Assembly: GCF_006438915.1 (NCBI RefSeq)
Contig: NZ_RCZE01000011.1
Coordinates: 62,001-126,000, forward strand
DNA length: 64,000 nt
Origin: Pseudomonas arsenicoxydans
Lineage (GTDB): Bacteria > Pseudomonadota > Gammaproteobacteria > Pseudomonadales > Pseudomonadaceae
Reading direction: 5' to 3'
Below are positions 46,404 to 55,451 of the stretch, piece after piece; within the stretch, counting starts at the first letter, position 1, and every line of letters starts with the position of its first letter. The position numbers and the translations under genes were made by a program. The notes below the pieces were generated by a model. That model had not been told where the DNA came from and ran no database searches. It worked only from the letters and a program-made list of their open reading frames with translations.

Positions 46404-48470
46404 TTACGCGTCCGGCAGGGCCTGGAATGGCGCTTCTTTATCCGTACGTTCTTTCGTACCCCAAGAGGCGATGCCGACCTTGAGTGCGTAAAACAGGATA
46501 CTGAAGACCACGAACAGGAACAGCGCTGTCAGCGTTGCGTTGGTGTAGGCATTGAAAATCACGTGCTGCATCTGCGTGATGTCCTTGGCCGGGGCGAGGA
46601 GCTGACCATTGGCCAGCGCATCGCTGTATTTCTTCGCCAGCGACAGGAAACCGATGGCCGGGTTGGCGTCGAACAGCTTGATGAAGCCTGCGGTCACGGT
46701 GCAGATCAGCAGCCAGACCGCCGGCAGCATGGTCACCCAGATATAGCGTTGGCGTTTCATTTTGATCAGCACAACCGTTGCCAACATCAGCGCGATACCG
46801 GCCAGCATCTGGTTGGAGATACCGAACAGCGGCCACAAGGTGTTGATGCCGCCCAACGGGTCGATCACGCCTTGGTAAAGCAACCAGCCCCACATCGCCA
46901 CGCAACCGCCGGTGGCGATCAGGTTGGCGGTCCAGGACTCGGTACGTTTCAGCGCCGGCACGAAGGAGCCGAGCAAATCCTGGAGCATGAAGCGACCGGC
47001 ACGGGTCCCGGCGTCGACCGCGGTCAGGATGAACAGCGCTTCGAACAGGATCGCGAAGTGGTACCAGAACGCCATGGTGTTTTCACCCGGCAGGACACTG
47101 TGCAGGATCTGCGCGATCCCCACCGCCAGGGTCGGCGCACCGCCGGCACGGGCCAGAATGGTGGTTTCGCCAATGTCATGGGCCACCGCTTGCAGGGCTT
47201 CCGGGGTAATCGCAAAGCCCCAGCTGCTGACGGTTTGCGCGACCGCTACGATGTCACCACCGACGACGGCAGCCGGGCTGTTCATGGCGAAGTACACGCC
47301 CGGCTCGATCACCGAGGCGGCAACGATTGCCATGATGGCAACGAAGGATTCCATCAACATCGCGCCGTAACCGATGTAACGGGAATTGACTTCGTTATCC
47401 AGCAGCTTCGGCGTGGTGCCGGAAGAGATCAACGCGTGGAAACCCGAGACCGCGCCACAGGCGATGGTGATGAACAGGAACGGGAACAGGCCGCCCTTCC
47501 ACACTGGGCCGGTGCCGTCGATGAACTGGGTCAGCGCGGGCATTTTCAGCTCGGGCATGGTCACCAGAATGCCGATCGCCAACGCGATGATGGTGCCGAT
47601 CTTCAGGAACGTCGACAGGTAGTCGCGCGGGGCGAGGATCAGCCACACCGGCAATACCGCGGCGACAAAACCGTAGCCGATCAGCATCCAGGTAATCTGG
47701 ATCCCGGTGAAGCTGAACGCCTTGGCCCAGACCGGATCAGCCGCAATCTGCCCACCGAGCCAGATTGACCCGAGCAGCAACGCCACGCCGACCACAGAGA
47801 TTTCACCGATGCGGCCCGGGCGGATGTAGCGCATGTAGATGCCCATGAACATCGCAATCGGGATGGTCGCCATCACTGTGAAAATGCCCCAAGGGCTCTC
47901 GGCCAGGGCTTTCACCACGATCAGCGCCAGCACCGCGAGGATGATGATCATGATCAGGAAGCAGCCAAACAGCGCGATGGTGCCGGGGATGCGGCCCATT
48001 TCTTCGCGGACCATGTCGCCCAGGGACCGGCCATTGCGGCGGGTCGACATGAACAACACCATGAAGTCCTGAACGGCACCGGCCAGCACCACGCCAGCAA
48101 TCAGCCACAGCGTGCCAGGCAGATACCCCATCTGCGCCGCCAACACCGGCCCGACCAAGGGACCCGCGCCAGCGATGGCCGCGAAGTGGTGACCGAAGAG
48201 GATGTGCTTGTTGGTCGGAACGTAGTCCAGACCGTCATTATTGAGTACGGCGGGGGTCGCCCGTCGCGGGTCGAGTTGCATAACGTTGTTAGCGATGAAC
48301 AGACTGTAGTAACGGTACGCAACCAGATAAATGGCCACGGCAGCGACCACAATCCACAAGGCGTTGATCGCCTCACCTCGGCGCAATGCCACCACACCCA
48401 GGGCACACGCGCCGACGATTGCCAGCAGCAGCCAGGGTAAATGGCGTAGCGGGCTATTATTATTTTTCAT
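46404..48470 (-). CDS. cstA: CstA/BtsT-family carbon starvation transporter
   Basis: 688 residues with about 16-18 membrane spans; N-terminus MKNNNSPLRHLPWLL, conserved FGHHFAAIAGAGPLVGP and YLPGTLW. The family imports pyruvate or peptides; with yjiX- and yjiA-like genes adjacent, the BtsT (pyruvate/H+) type is as likely as CstA. I chose ATG 48470 with GGAATC upstream; the longer frame has no credible site. Expression is usually induced by starvation or external pyruvate. Confidence 0.9.
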   Translation of the reverse strand: MKNNNSPLRHLPWLLLAIVGACALGVVALRRGEAINALWIVVAAVAIYLVAYRYYSLFIANNVMQLDPRRATPAVLNNDGLDYVPTNKHILFGHHFAAIAGAGPLVGPVLAAQMGYLPGTLWLIAGVVLAGAVQDFMVLFMSTRRNGRSLGDMVREEMGRIPGTIALFGCFLIMIIILAVLALIVVKALAESPWGIFTVMATIPIAMFMGIYMRYIRPGRIGEISVVGVALLLGSIWLGGQIAADPVWAKAFSFTGIQITWMLIGYGFVAAVLPVWLILAPRDYLSTFLKIGTIIALAIGILVTMPELKMPALTQFIDGTGPVWKGGLFPFLFITIACGAVSGFHALISSGTTPKLLDNEVNSRYIGYGAMLMESFVAIMAIVAASVIEPGVYFAMNSPAAVVGGDIVAVAQTVSSWGFAITPEALQAVAHDIGETTILARAGGAPTLAVGIAQILHSVLPGENTMAFWYHFAILFEALFILTAVDAGTRAGRFMLQDLLGSFVPALKRTESWTANLIATGGCVAMWGWLLYQGVIDPLGGINTLWPLFGISNQMLAGIALMLATVVLIKMKRQRYIWVTMLPAVWLLICTVTAGFIKLFDANPAIGFLSLAKKYSDALANGQLLAPAKDITQMQHVIFNAYTNATLTALFLFVVFSILFYALKVGIASWGTKERTDKEAPFQALPDA

Positions 48471-48630
48471 TTTATGATTCCAGCCAGAGTGGACAAGAAA
48501 GACAGCCACCCCGAGTTTAGCGCTCCTGACGGCAAAGGCCATACCCCGACATTGGTCTAGACACCCGCCTGCGCTGGCAGGCTTTAATAATGCGGGTCTA
48601 TAGTCAGCGTACCTTTCCGAGGATTGCGCC

Positions 48631-48999
48631 ATGAGCGAACACGCTGCCGACCGTCGCCGCTTCAAACGTATCGCGTTCGATGCCCAAACCGAACTGCGCC
48701 AGGACGAATACATCTGGCAGGTGAAGTTGATTGATCTGTCGCTCAAGGGGCTGTTGGTCGAGAAGCCCGAGCCGTGGCTGGGCAATCGGGAGCATCACTT
48801 TTGCGTCGATATTCATCTGACGCCTGAAGTCGCGATCAAGATGGATGTGCTACTGACCCACGATGACCGTGGCCAACTCGGCTTCGTCTGCAAACACATC
48901 AGCCTGGAATCCATCGAACGCCTGCGGAGATTGATCGAGTTCAACTTGGGAGACCCAGAGGAGCTGGAACGCGAGCTGGGCGCCTTGATCGAAATCTGA
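48631..48999 (+). CDS. PilZ-domain c-di-GMP receptor (MapZ type)
   Basis: 122 residues, a stand-alone PilZ domain. RRRFKR (residues 8-13) and DLSLKG (about 35-40) are the two c-di-GMP-binding motifs. By position (between cstA and radA) and length it matches PA4608, MapZ, which binds the CheR1 methyltransferase and slows chemotactic adaptation when c-di-GMP is high. GAGGA precedes the ATG. It sits divergent from cstA; the GGDEF-EAL protein at 35773 could be one of its signal sources. Confidence 0.9.
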   Translation: MSEHAADRRRFKRIAFDAQTELRQDEYIWQVKLIDLSLKGLLVEKPEPWLGNREHHFCVDIHLTPEVAIKMDVLLTHDDRGQLGFVCKHISLESIERLRRLIEFNLGDPEELERELGALIEI

Positions 49000-49018
49000 C
49001 GGCCCAACACCAATCCAA

Positions 49019-49108
49019 TGTGGGAGCGGGCTTGCTCGCGAAGGCGGCGTGTCAGACAACATCATTACCGAATGTCAGTCCGCCTTCGCGAGCAAGCCCG
49101 CTCCCACA
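49019..49108. repeat. REPIN between the PilZ gene and radA
   Basis: 90-bp canonical pair (TGTGGGAGCGGGCTTGCTCGC and inverse) between convergent genes. Confidence 0.92.
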
Positions 49109-49131
49109 TGGATTGTGTTCTATCTGGAAGG

Positions 49132-50499
49132 TTATTCGAACAAGGCGTCGAGTGCCTGTTCCAGTCGGGTAACGGCAATAATCTGCAACCCCGGTGGCGC
49201 TTCTTTCGGCGCATTGCCCTTGGGCACGATGGCGCGCTTGAAGCCGTGCTTGGCGGCTTCTTTCAGGCGTTCCTGACCGCTGGGCACCGGACGTACTTCG
49301 CCAGACAGGCCGACTTCGCCAAACACCAACAGATCATGGGGCAATGGCCGGTTGCGCAAACTGGACATGACGGCCGCCATCAATGCCAGATCAGACGCCG
49401 TCTCCAACACCTTCACACCACCGACCACGTTGAGAAACACGTCCTGATCGTGGGTCGGAATACCGCCGTGACGGTGCAGAACCGCCAGCAACATCGCCAG
49501 GCGATTCTGATCCAGCCCCAGCGTGACCCGGCGCGGGTTGGCCAAATGGCTGTCATCCACCAAGGCCTGGACTTCCACCAGCATGGGCCGCGTCCCTTCC
49601 CACGTCGCCATGACCACACTCCCTGGGACTTCCTCCTGCGCGCGTGTGAGAAAAATCGCTGACGGGTTAGAGACTTCTTTCAGACCCTTGTCCGTCATGC
49701 CGAACACACCCAATTCGTTGACCGCGCCGAAACGGTTTTTCACCGCTCGCAGCAAACGCAAACGCCCATCGGATTCGCCTTCGAAATACAGCACGGTATC
49801 GACCATGTGCTCCAAAACACGCGGACCGGCCAGCGCGCCTTCCTTGGTCACGTGACCGACGAGGAAAATCGCGGTGCCGCTCTGCTTGGCATAACGCACC
49901 AGCAAGGCCGCACTCTCGCGAACCTGAGAAACGCCGCCCGGCGCCGATTGCAGTTGTTCGGTGAAGATCGTCTGGATCGAGTCGATCACCATGACCTTGG
50001 GCTTTTCTACCCGGGCCGTGGCGATGATGGTTTCGATGCAGGTTTCGGTCATCACCCGCAGTTGGTCCTGCGGCAAGCCCAGGCGGCGGGCGCGCATGGC
50101 CACTTGTTGCTGCGACTCTTCGCCGGTGACGTACAGCGCCGGCATGCTTTTGGCGAGGTTGCACAAGGTTTGCAACAGGATGGTCGACTTACCGATGCCC
50201 GGGTCACCGCCGATCAGCACCACCGAACCGTCGACCAAGCCACCGCCCAACACTCGATCAAGTTCACTGGAGGCGGTGGAAAAACGCGGAATTTCTTCGA
50301 CACTGACTTCGGCCAGGGTCTTGATCTGGGCCTGCTGGCCAGTCCAGCCGGTCCGACCGCTCGGGGGGGCGGCACCACCGCTTTCCACCATGGTTTCGGT
50401 CAGCGTGTTCCAGGCCCCGCATTCGCCGCACTGGCCGGCCCACTTGGGGAAGGTTGAGCCACACTCAGTGCAGCCGTACATGCGCTTGGCCTTGGCCAT
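49132..50499 (-). CDS. radA: DNA repair protein RadA
   Basis: 455 residues. N-terminal zinc finger CTECG...CGECG, RecA-like ATPase with GGDPGIGKST, KNRFG motif (VKNRFGAVNELGVF) and a C-terminal Lon-like domain. It acts in branch migration during recombination and, in several bacteria, natural transformation. Start at 50499 (MAKAKRMYGC) has GGGAG. It follows ankB by 45 bases on the same strand. Confidence 0.96.
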   Translation of the reverse strand: MAKAKRMYGCTECGSTFPKWAGQCGECGAWNTLTETMVESGGAAPPSGRTGWTGQQAQIKTLAEVSVEEIPRFSTASSELDRVLGGGLVDGSVVLIGGDPGIGKSTILLQTLCNLAKSMPALYVTGEESQQQVAMRARRLGLPQDQLRVMTETCIETIIATARVEKPKVMVIDSIQTIFTEQLQSAPGGVSQVRESAALLVRYAKQSGTAIFLVGHVTKEGALAGPRVLEHMVDTVLYFEGESDGRLRLLRAVKNRFGAVNELGVFGMTDKGLKEVSNPSAIFLTRAQEEVPGSVVMATWEGTRPMLVEVQALVDDSHLANPRRVTLGLDQNRLAMLLAVLHRHGGIPTHDQDVFLNVVGGVKVLETASDLALMAAVMSSLRNRPLPHDLLVFGEVGLSGEVRPVPSGQERLKEAAKHGFKRAIVPKGNAPKEAPPGLQIIAVTRLEQALDALFE

Positions 50500-50544
50500 C
50501 TGAACTCCCGGCAAAAACCGCGATGATAGCTCAGCTGGCGTCAA

Positions 50545-51087
50545 TCAGCGCGGCGTGGCGGTACGGATTTCGCCGCTGGCCAGACGCGTGGCACTGTTGC
50601 CCAATGGATCTTCGGCCTCCAGGTCTGCGCCTTTGGCCTTGAGTGCGTCGAGCAGTTCGGCACGCTTGAACAAACCGGCGTACATCGCAGCCGTTTGCCC
50701 CGCGCCGTTGCGTTGGTCGGGGCTGCAATTGGCCAACAGCAAGGTCCGGGCAATCTGCATTTCCCCTTTGAAAATCGCCCCCATTAATGCCGTGTTGCCT
50801 CGCTGGTCCTGAGCGCAGGCATCCGCGCCGGCGGCGAGCAAACGCTCCACTGCAGCGGTCTGGCCGTGGTAGGCCGCCAGGATCAGCGCGGTGTAACCCC
50901 TACTGTCGCGGGTATCGAGTGAGTATCCAGCCTCAATGAAGGTATCGAGCATTGGCACATCGCCACGGCGGGCGGCGTCGAAGTAGTAATCCTGCAGTTG
51001 AGCAGACAGCGCCGTCGAGTCGTCGGGTGTCGTGGAAAAGGCACTGGTCGAGAGCAACGCCAGCCACACAAACAGATAAATACGCAT
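50545..51087 (-). CDS. ankB: Ankyrin-repeat protein AnkB
   Basis: 180 residues. Signal peptide MRIYLFVWLALLSTSAFS, then ankyrin repeats (DSRGYTALILAAYHGQTAAVERLLAAGAD, DQRGNTALMGAIFKGEMQIARTLLLANCS and two weaker ones). In P. aeruginosa AnkB works with the catalase KatB encoded beside it, where it is needed for full KatB activity in the periplasm. Start at 51087 has AAGGAG. The katB-ankB gap is 60 bases on the same strand. Confidence 0.92.
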   Translation of the reverse strand: MRIYLFVWLALLSTSAFSTTPDDSTALSAQLQDYYFDAARRGDVPMLDTFIEAGYSLDTRDSRGYTALILAAYHGQTAAVERLLAAGADACAQDQRGNTALMGAIFKGEMQIARTLLLANCSPDQRNGAGQTAAMYAGLFKRAELLDALKAKGADLEAEDPLGNSATRLASGEIRTATPR

Positions 51088-51146
51088 TGCAAACTCCTTG
51101 ACCCGACGGGACCTCACCGGAGGTCCCGCATTTCAGGCAAACGCGG

Positions 51147-52688
51147 TCAGTCGACCAGGTTGGCCGCCAGCGCCTTGACCCGGCTCAGGTCACCCTTGGC
51201 CACCTTGGTCACGCCTGTCCCGTATTCCGGGTCGGCTTTGTACAGAAACGACAGGATGATGTGCTTGCTCTCGTCATCAGTTGTCGCGAGCGAACCGCCA
51301 AAACTCTCGATAAGGTCGTTCCGCTCCTTTTTACTGAAGGAGCGATACAAATCACCGGCCTGCTTGAAGTTTTGCTCGCGCTGGATCTTCGCCTGCTGGG
51401 TGCTGCCCGTCAGCGCCGCTTGGCTGTAACGCGCCGTTTGCGGCTCTTCACGGGGCATCAATCGGCTCGGCTGATAGTTCACGCCTGTGCTGCTGTGACC
51501 GATGTTCATCGCACCGTCCTGATTACCGTTATTCACGGCAACTTTTGGCGCGTTGATCGGCAACTGCAGCGCATTGGCACCCAAACGATAGAGTTGAGTA
51601 TCGGCATAGGAGAACACTCGCCCTTGCAATAGACGATCTTCCGAAGGTTCGATACCGGGAACCAGATTGGCCGGAGCCATCGCCACTTGTTCAGTTTCCT
51701 GGAAGACATTTGAAGGATTACGATCGAGGATCATTTGTCCAACTTTTCGTTCAGGAATTCCAGGCCAGATCTTCGTCGCATCCAATGGATCGAAGTCAAA
51801 CTTGTACAAGTCCTGAGATTTTACAACCTGGACGTACAAGTCCCATTTCGGAAAGTCACCCTTGTTAATATGAGCGACCAAGTCATTGGTCATATGACTG
51901 TAGTCTTTTCCTTGAACTTTCGACACCGACTCAGGATCGAGATTATTAATTCCCTGCAAACTCTTCCAGTGAAACTTCACATAATGCACATCGCCTTTGG
52001 CATTAACTAACTTGTAGGCGTGCACACCGTTTCCGTCCATCTCCCGATAACTGGCCGGTGTGCCAGCGTTCGAATACAACTCGGTCAGGGTGCGAGTGGC
52101 TTCAGGAACATGGGAGAAGAAATCAAATCGCCGCGAATCATCGTCGAGGTTGGTGCGCGGGTCTGGTTTAAACGCGTGGACCATGTCTGGAAACTTGATC
52201 GCATCACGGATGAAGAAGGTCGGGAAATTGTTTCCCACCAGGTCCCAGTTGCCGTCGGCGGTGTAGAACTTGGTGGCGAAACCACGAGGATCGCGCAAGG
52301 TTTCCGGTGAATGGTTGCCATGAACGACGGCGGAGAAACGCACGAACACTGGTGTGCTCTGACCGCCAGCAAAGACTTTCGCCTTGGTCAGGTCGCTCAG
52401 GTCATTGGACACTGTGAAAGAGCCGTGAGCGCCGGTGCCACGAGCATGCACCACACGTTCAGGAATGCGCTCCCGGTCAAAGCGCTGCAGCTTCTGGATC
52501 AGCTGCACGTCCTGCAACAGCACCGGGCCGGTAGCGCCCGCGGTTTGCGAGTTCTGGTTATCGCCCACGGCAGCGCCGTTATCACGGGTCAGGTTGGCAG
52601 CATGGACGGAGAAGGACAGCAGGCTGGCGGTTAAAACACCAAGGGTACGCCGATGGGGAAAAGTCCCAAGGCCAAGGGTAGAAGTCAT
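51147..52688 (-). CDS. katB: Catalase KatB
   Basis: 513 residues, small-subunit clade with catalytic His in ERVVHARGTGAHG and the heme-ligand Tyr in VFSYADTQLYRLG. N-terminal signal (MTSTLGLGTFPHRRTLGVLTASLLSFSVHAA) indicates export, consistent with a periplasmic catalase and with ankB next door. Start at 52688 has GAGGA. A GCGCAC/GTGCGC hairpin lies in the leader at 52711-52727. Peroxide induction through OxyR is expected by homology, but I did not find a clean OxyR site. Confidence 0.95.
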   Translation of the reverse strand: MTSTLGLGTFPHRRTLGVLTASLLSFSVHAANLTRDNGAAVGDNQNSQTAGATGPVLLQDVQLIQKLQRFDRERIPERVVHARGTGAHGSFTVSNDLSDLTKAKVFAGGQSTPVFVRFSAVVHGNHSPETLRDPRGFATKFYTADGNWDLVGNNFPTFFIRDAIKFPDMVHAFKPDPRTNLDDDSRRFDFFSHVPEATRTLTELYSNAGTPASYREMDGNGVHAYKLVNAKGDVHYVKFHWKSLQGINNLDPESVSKVQGKDYSHMTNDLVAHINKGDFPKWDLYVQVVKSQDLYKFDFDPLDATKIWPGIPERKVGQMILDRNPSNVFQETEQVAMAPANLVPGIEPSEDRLLQGRVFSYADTQLYRLGANALQLPINAPKVAVNNGNQDGAMNIGHSSTGVNYQPSRLMPREEPQTARYSQAALTGSTQQAKIQREQNFKQAGDLYRSFSKKERNDLIESFGGSLATTDDESKHIILSFLYKADPEYGTGVTKVAKGDLSRVKALAANLVD

Positions 52689-52802
52689 ATCAGGTTCCTC
52701 TGTTTTCAAGGCGCACTCCCAGTGCGCTGACCCGAGGCTAGAGGTCGAACCGGTAAAACTTAAATAGAAATAACGCAACGTGATGATTCAGATATTTATG
52801 TC

Positions 52803-52820
52803 GCTAATCAGTCAGTTAGC
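52803..52820. promoter_or_regulatory. Inverted repeat in the katB-mscL divergent region
   Basis: GCTAA-TCAGTCAG-TTAGC, 115 bases from the katB start. The 285-base gap has several short inverted repeats but no site I can name with confidence. Confidence 0.3.
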
Positions 52821-52973
52821 GCGTATTTCGCGCGCGATTGCTGGCACTTTGCAAACTAATTGCCGGCAGACAGGTCGATAGTCACGAGCATTGTAATGAG
52901 GTGTTTCGGGCACGAGCCCTTTTGCTGAATTACACTGCGTTCACCAACCTCATCTGTAACAAGGAAATAACCT

Positions 52974-53387
52974 ATGGGCGTGATAAATGAGTTCAAGGCC
53001 TTCGCGGTCAAAGGTAATGTGATCGACATGGCCGTGGGTATCATCATCGGCGCCGCCTTCGGCAAGATCGTAACCTCGTTTGTCGGCGACGTGGTCATGC
53101 CGCCTATTGGCTTGTTGATCGGCGGGGTGGACTTCAGTGATCTGGCCATTACGCTCAAGGCTGCCGAAGGCAATGCCCCGGCCGTGGTGCTGGCCTACGG
53201 CAAATTCATCCAGAGCATGATTGACTTTGTCATTGTCGCGTTCGCGATTTTCATGGGGATCAAAGCGATCAACCAACTGAAGCGCGAAGAGGCCGCGGCC
53301 CCGACACTGCCACCGGTTCCGACCAAGGAAGAAGAGTTGTTGAGTGAGATCCGCGATCTGCTCAAGGCCCAGAACAATCGGCCCTGA
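52974..53387 (+). CDS. mscL: Large-conductance mechanosensitive channel MscL
   Basis: 137 residues. N-terminal MGVINEFKAFAVKGNVIDMAVGIIIGAAFGKIV and the first membrane segment, then TM2 (MIDFVIVAFAIFMGIKAINQL) and a C-terminal amphipathic helix with TKEEELLSEIRDLL. It opens under osmotic downshock to release solutes. AAGGAA is seven bases upstream. It ends at a strong terminator, converging with fpr. Confidence 0.96.
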   Translation: MGVINEFKAFAVKGNVIDMAVGIIIGAAFGKIVTSFVGDVVMPPIGLLIGGVDFSDLAITLKAAEGNAPAVVLAYGKFIQSMIDFVIVAFAIFMGIKAINQLKREEAAAPTLPPVPTKEEELLSEIRDLLKAQNNRP

Positions 53388-53403
53388 AGGCGGCTGCAAT
53401 CAG

Positions 53404-53435
53404 AAACGGCGCCCTTGAGGCGCCGTTTTTTTTTA
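53404..53435 (+). terminator. mscL intrinsic terminator
   Basis: AACGGCGCC-CTTGA-GGCGCCGTT perfect nine-base stem, then eight T. It also touches the fpr stop codon at 53433. Confidence 0.9.
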
Positions 53436-54209
53436 CCAGAAGTTTTCCACAGCCACCTGGCCGGGTCGTCGACTGAGACTCAGGTGCATGTCGCGCTGCT
53501 TGAGCAGCTTGCGCGTGTCATCGATCATCTGCGGGTTACCGCAGAGCATGACCCGCGAATGCTCGGGTGTCAGCGCCACGCCTGCTGCCCGCTCCAGTTC
53601 GCCATTTTCGATCAGCGTGGTGATTCGTCCGTTCAGCGCACCGGAATGTTGTTCACGAGTAACGGTGGCGATGAACTGCAGTTTGTGGGCGTTTTCGGCC
53701 AGATAATCGCGCGTTCCCAACTCGGCAATCAGCGCCTGATATGCCAGTTCCCGGGCCTCACGCACGCTGTAGACGAGGATGATGCGTTCGAATTTTTCCC
53801 ACACTTCGAAGTCCTGCAGGATCGACAGGAACGGGGCAATGCCGGTGCCTGTGGATAACAACCAGAGATCACGCCCATCGACGAAGCGGTCCGGGGTCAA
53901 ATAACCAAAGGCCTGGCGATCGACCAGCAAGGTGTCCCCCACCTCCAGTCGACTCAGCTCGCTGGTGAACTCCCCCCCCGGCACCACGATGGAGAAGAAC
54001 TCGAGAAACTCGTCATGGGGTGACGACACCATCGAATAGGCACGCCAGACCGTACTGCCATCGGCCTTGGTGACACCTAGCCGGGCGAACTGCCCGGCCC
54101 TGAAGCGAAAGCCCGGATCTCTCGTGGCTCGCAGCGTAAACAGGTTTGGGGTCAACGGCTGGACGTCGAGCAAGGTTTGGCGAGTAAATTTTTCGGCACT
54201 GGCGGTCAT
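53433..54209 (-). CDS. fpr: Ferredoxin-NADP+ reductase
   Basis: 258 residues, the FprA length. FAD-binding RAYSMVSSP, NADP-binding STGTGIAPFLS, and the C-terminal VAVENFW. It exchanges electrons between NADPH and ferredoxin or flavodoxin and is linked to oxidative stress defence in Pseudomonas. I chose ATG 54209 with GGAG at seven bases; ATGs at 54221 and 54266 are less well supported. Its neighbour on the other side is a LuxR solo across a 356-base AT-rich gap. Confidence 0.94.
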   Translation of the reverse strand: MTASAEKFTRQTLLDVQPLTPNLFTLRATRDPGFRFRAGQFARLGVTKADGSTVWRAYSMVSSPHDEFLEFFSIVVPGGEFTSELSRLEVGDTLLVDRQAFGYLTPDRFVDGRDLWLLSTGTGIAPFLSILQDFEVWEKFERIILVYSVREARELAYQALIAELGTRDYLAENAHKLQFIATVTREQHSGALNGRITTLIENGELERAAGVALTPEHSRVMLCGNPQMIDDTRKLLKQRDMHLSLSRRPGQVAVENFW

Positions 54210-54317
54210 GGGACGCTCCATTGAACTCACATCACCAGTGTCGCGCAAAGCAGGCGATGTAAACACCGGTGATTTGTAGTGTCTTTGGAAATGAGATCCA
54301 CTGCTAGTTTTGATTTT

Positions 54318-54367
54318 AGTTGTACAGTTACTTTTGTATTGTCAATGGTATTTATCAAAGTTGTACA
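54318..54367. promoter_or_regulatory. Paired AGTTGTACA motifs in the fpr-luxR gap
   Basis: AGTTGTACA occurs at 54318-54326 and 54359-54367, 41 bases apart (about four turns), in the 356-base AT-rich gap 54210-54565. The second copy contains the palindrome TTGTACAA. A regulator site for fpr or the LuxR gene is possible. The gap also holds a TGTAGGA-TTGC-TCCTACA hairpin at 54484-54501 that looks like a REP remnant. Confidence 0.35.
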
Positions 54368-54565
54368 AAACACAACAAAAGAGAATGATATACGCCATGT
54401 GAAATAATCTTGTGAATCTGAACAGCTAAGAACCAGATATGCATTTTCGATAATTTTCAAGAGCAAAAAAATTGCAGCGTATTTGTAGGATTGCTCCTAC
54501 ACTCGGGGCGTGCTGGATCTCGGATCCAATTAGCACCCCAAAGATGTCCGCATGGAGTTACTGCA

Positions 54566-55276
54566 ATGGAAATGTGGAAGGAGTCACAGTTAAGAAAGAT
54601 ATTAGAAGCCAAGGACGTTAAGCCCGCCTATGAGATTTCACTCAAGCTGGCCCAGAGTCTTGGATTCAATTTTTGTGCTTTTTCAATAACATCCCCCGTG
54701 GTTATGCTTCATCACGACACCGTCAGTTTTAACAACTACCCAGTTGATTGGAATACGACCTATGAACATGGCCATTTCGGTGACATAGACCCAATACTGG
54801 CTCATTGCAATCAATCAGAGCTGCCGATCCTTTGGGACGAAAAGTTCTTCGCAAACGTACCTGAGCTGAGACAGACGCAAAAAAAACAAGGCTTGCAGTT
54901 TGGCTGGTCACAGTCGATTCATGACCGCAGCGGTCTGCGCAGCATGTTTAGCCTGGCCAGAAGCAACGAACCGATTACTGCCGATGAATGGTATGGACAT
55001 CTGGGCTACGCCATTCTAATCAACCGCCATTTGAATGGGCTCGTGGCTCAAAAGCTGCGACAACGCCTGCCGGCGGCGAGCACGCCTCATTTATCGACGC
55101 GCGAAATCGAAATCCTGAAATTGTCTGCCGACGGCAAGACGGCTTGCGAGTGTTCCATGATCCTCAACATCGCTGAGCGCACCGTCAATTTTCACGTGCG
55201 CAGCGCAATCCAGAAATTTGGTGTGAACAACAAGATTGCAGCAGTGATAAAGGCAGTGAGGGCTGGCGCCATCTGA
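54566..55276 (+). CDS. LuxR-family quorum-sensing solo (PpoR-like)
   Basis: 236 residues. N-terminal autoinducer domain with all expected landmarks: WNTTY (Trp57/Tyr61), DIDP (Asp70-Pro71), ILWD (Trp85) and SGLRS (Gly113 region). C-terminal helix-turn-helix LSTREIEILKLSADGKTACECSMILNI-like (key helix TACECSMILNI). No luxI gene lies nearby, so it should respond to acyl-homoserine lactones from elsewhere. Size and position next to fpr and mscL recall the P. putida PpoR gene. ATG 54566 has GGAG nine bases upstream; a longer frame exists but is less likely. AT-rich upstream region. Confidence 0.82.
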   Translation: MEMWKESQLRKILEAKDVKPAYEISLKLAQSLGFNFCAFSITSPVVMLHHDTVSFNNYPVDWNTTYEHGHFGDIDPILAHCNQSELPILWDEKFFANVPELRQTQKKQGLQFGWSQSIHDRSGLRSMFSLARSNEPITADEWYGHLGYAILINRHLNGLVAQKLRQRLPAASTPHLSTREIEILKLSADGKTACECSMILNIAERTVNFHVRSAIQKFGVNNKIAAVIKAVRAGAI

Positions 55277-55451
55277 AACCACACGAGTTGCGGAAAACCC
55301 GCGAGTAAACGAGCCGAAAAAAACGTACCATTTGCGGTCCCCTGAGTGATGTCGTGTATAACTTAACGACGCCGTGCACTCGGACGGTCCCGCCCGCTAC
55401 AACGCCTCCGGCAGCGGGACACACCCCCGTTGACTACCCAGAGCCCGCCTC

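Noticed and set aside
46281..47768. 495-codon open frame on the plus strand
   Set aside because: Complement of cstA; composition rich in Arg, Gln and His, typical of antisense frames to membrane proteins.
54267..54565. lux-box upstream of the LuxR solo
   Set aside because: No convincing 20-base palindrome with CTG/CAG ends was found.
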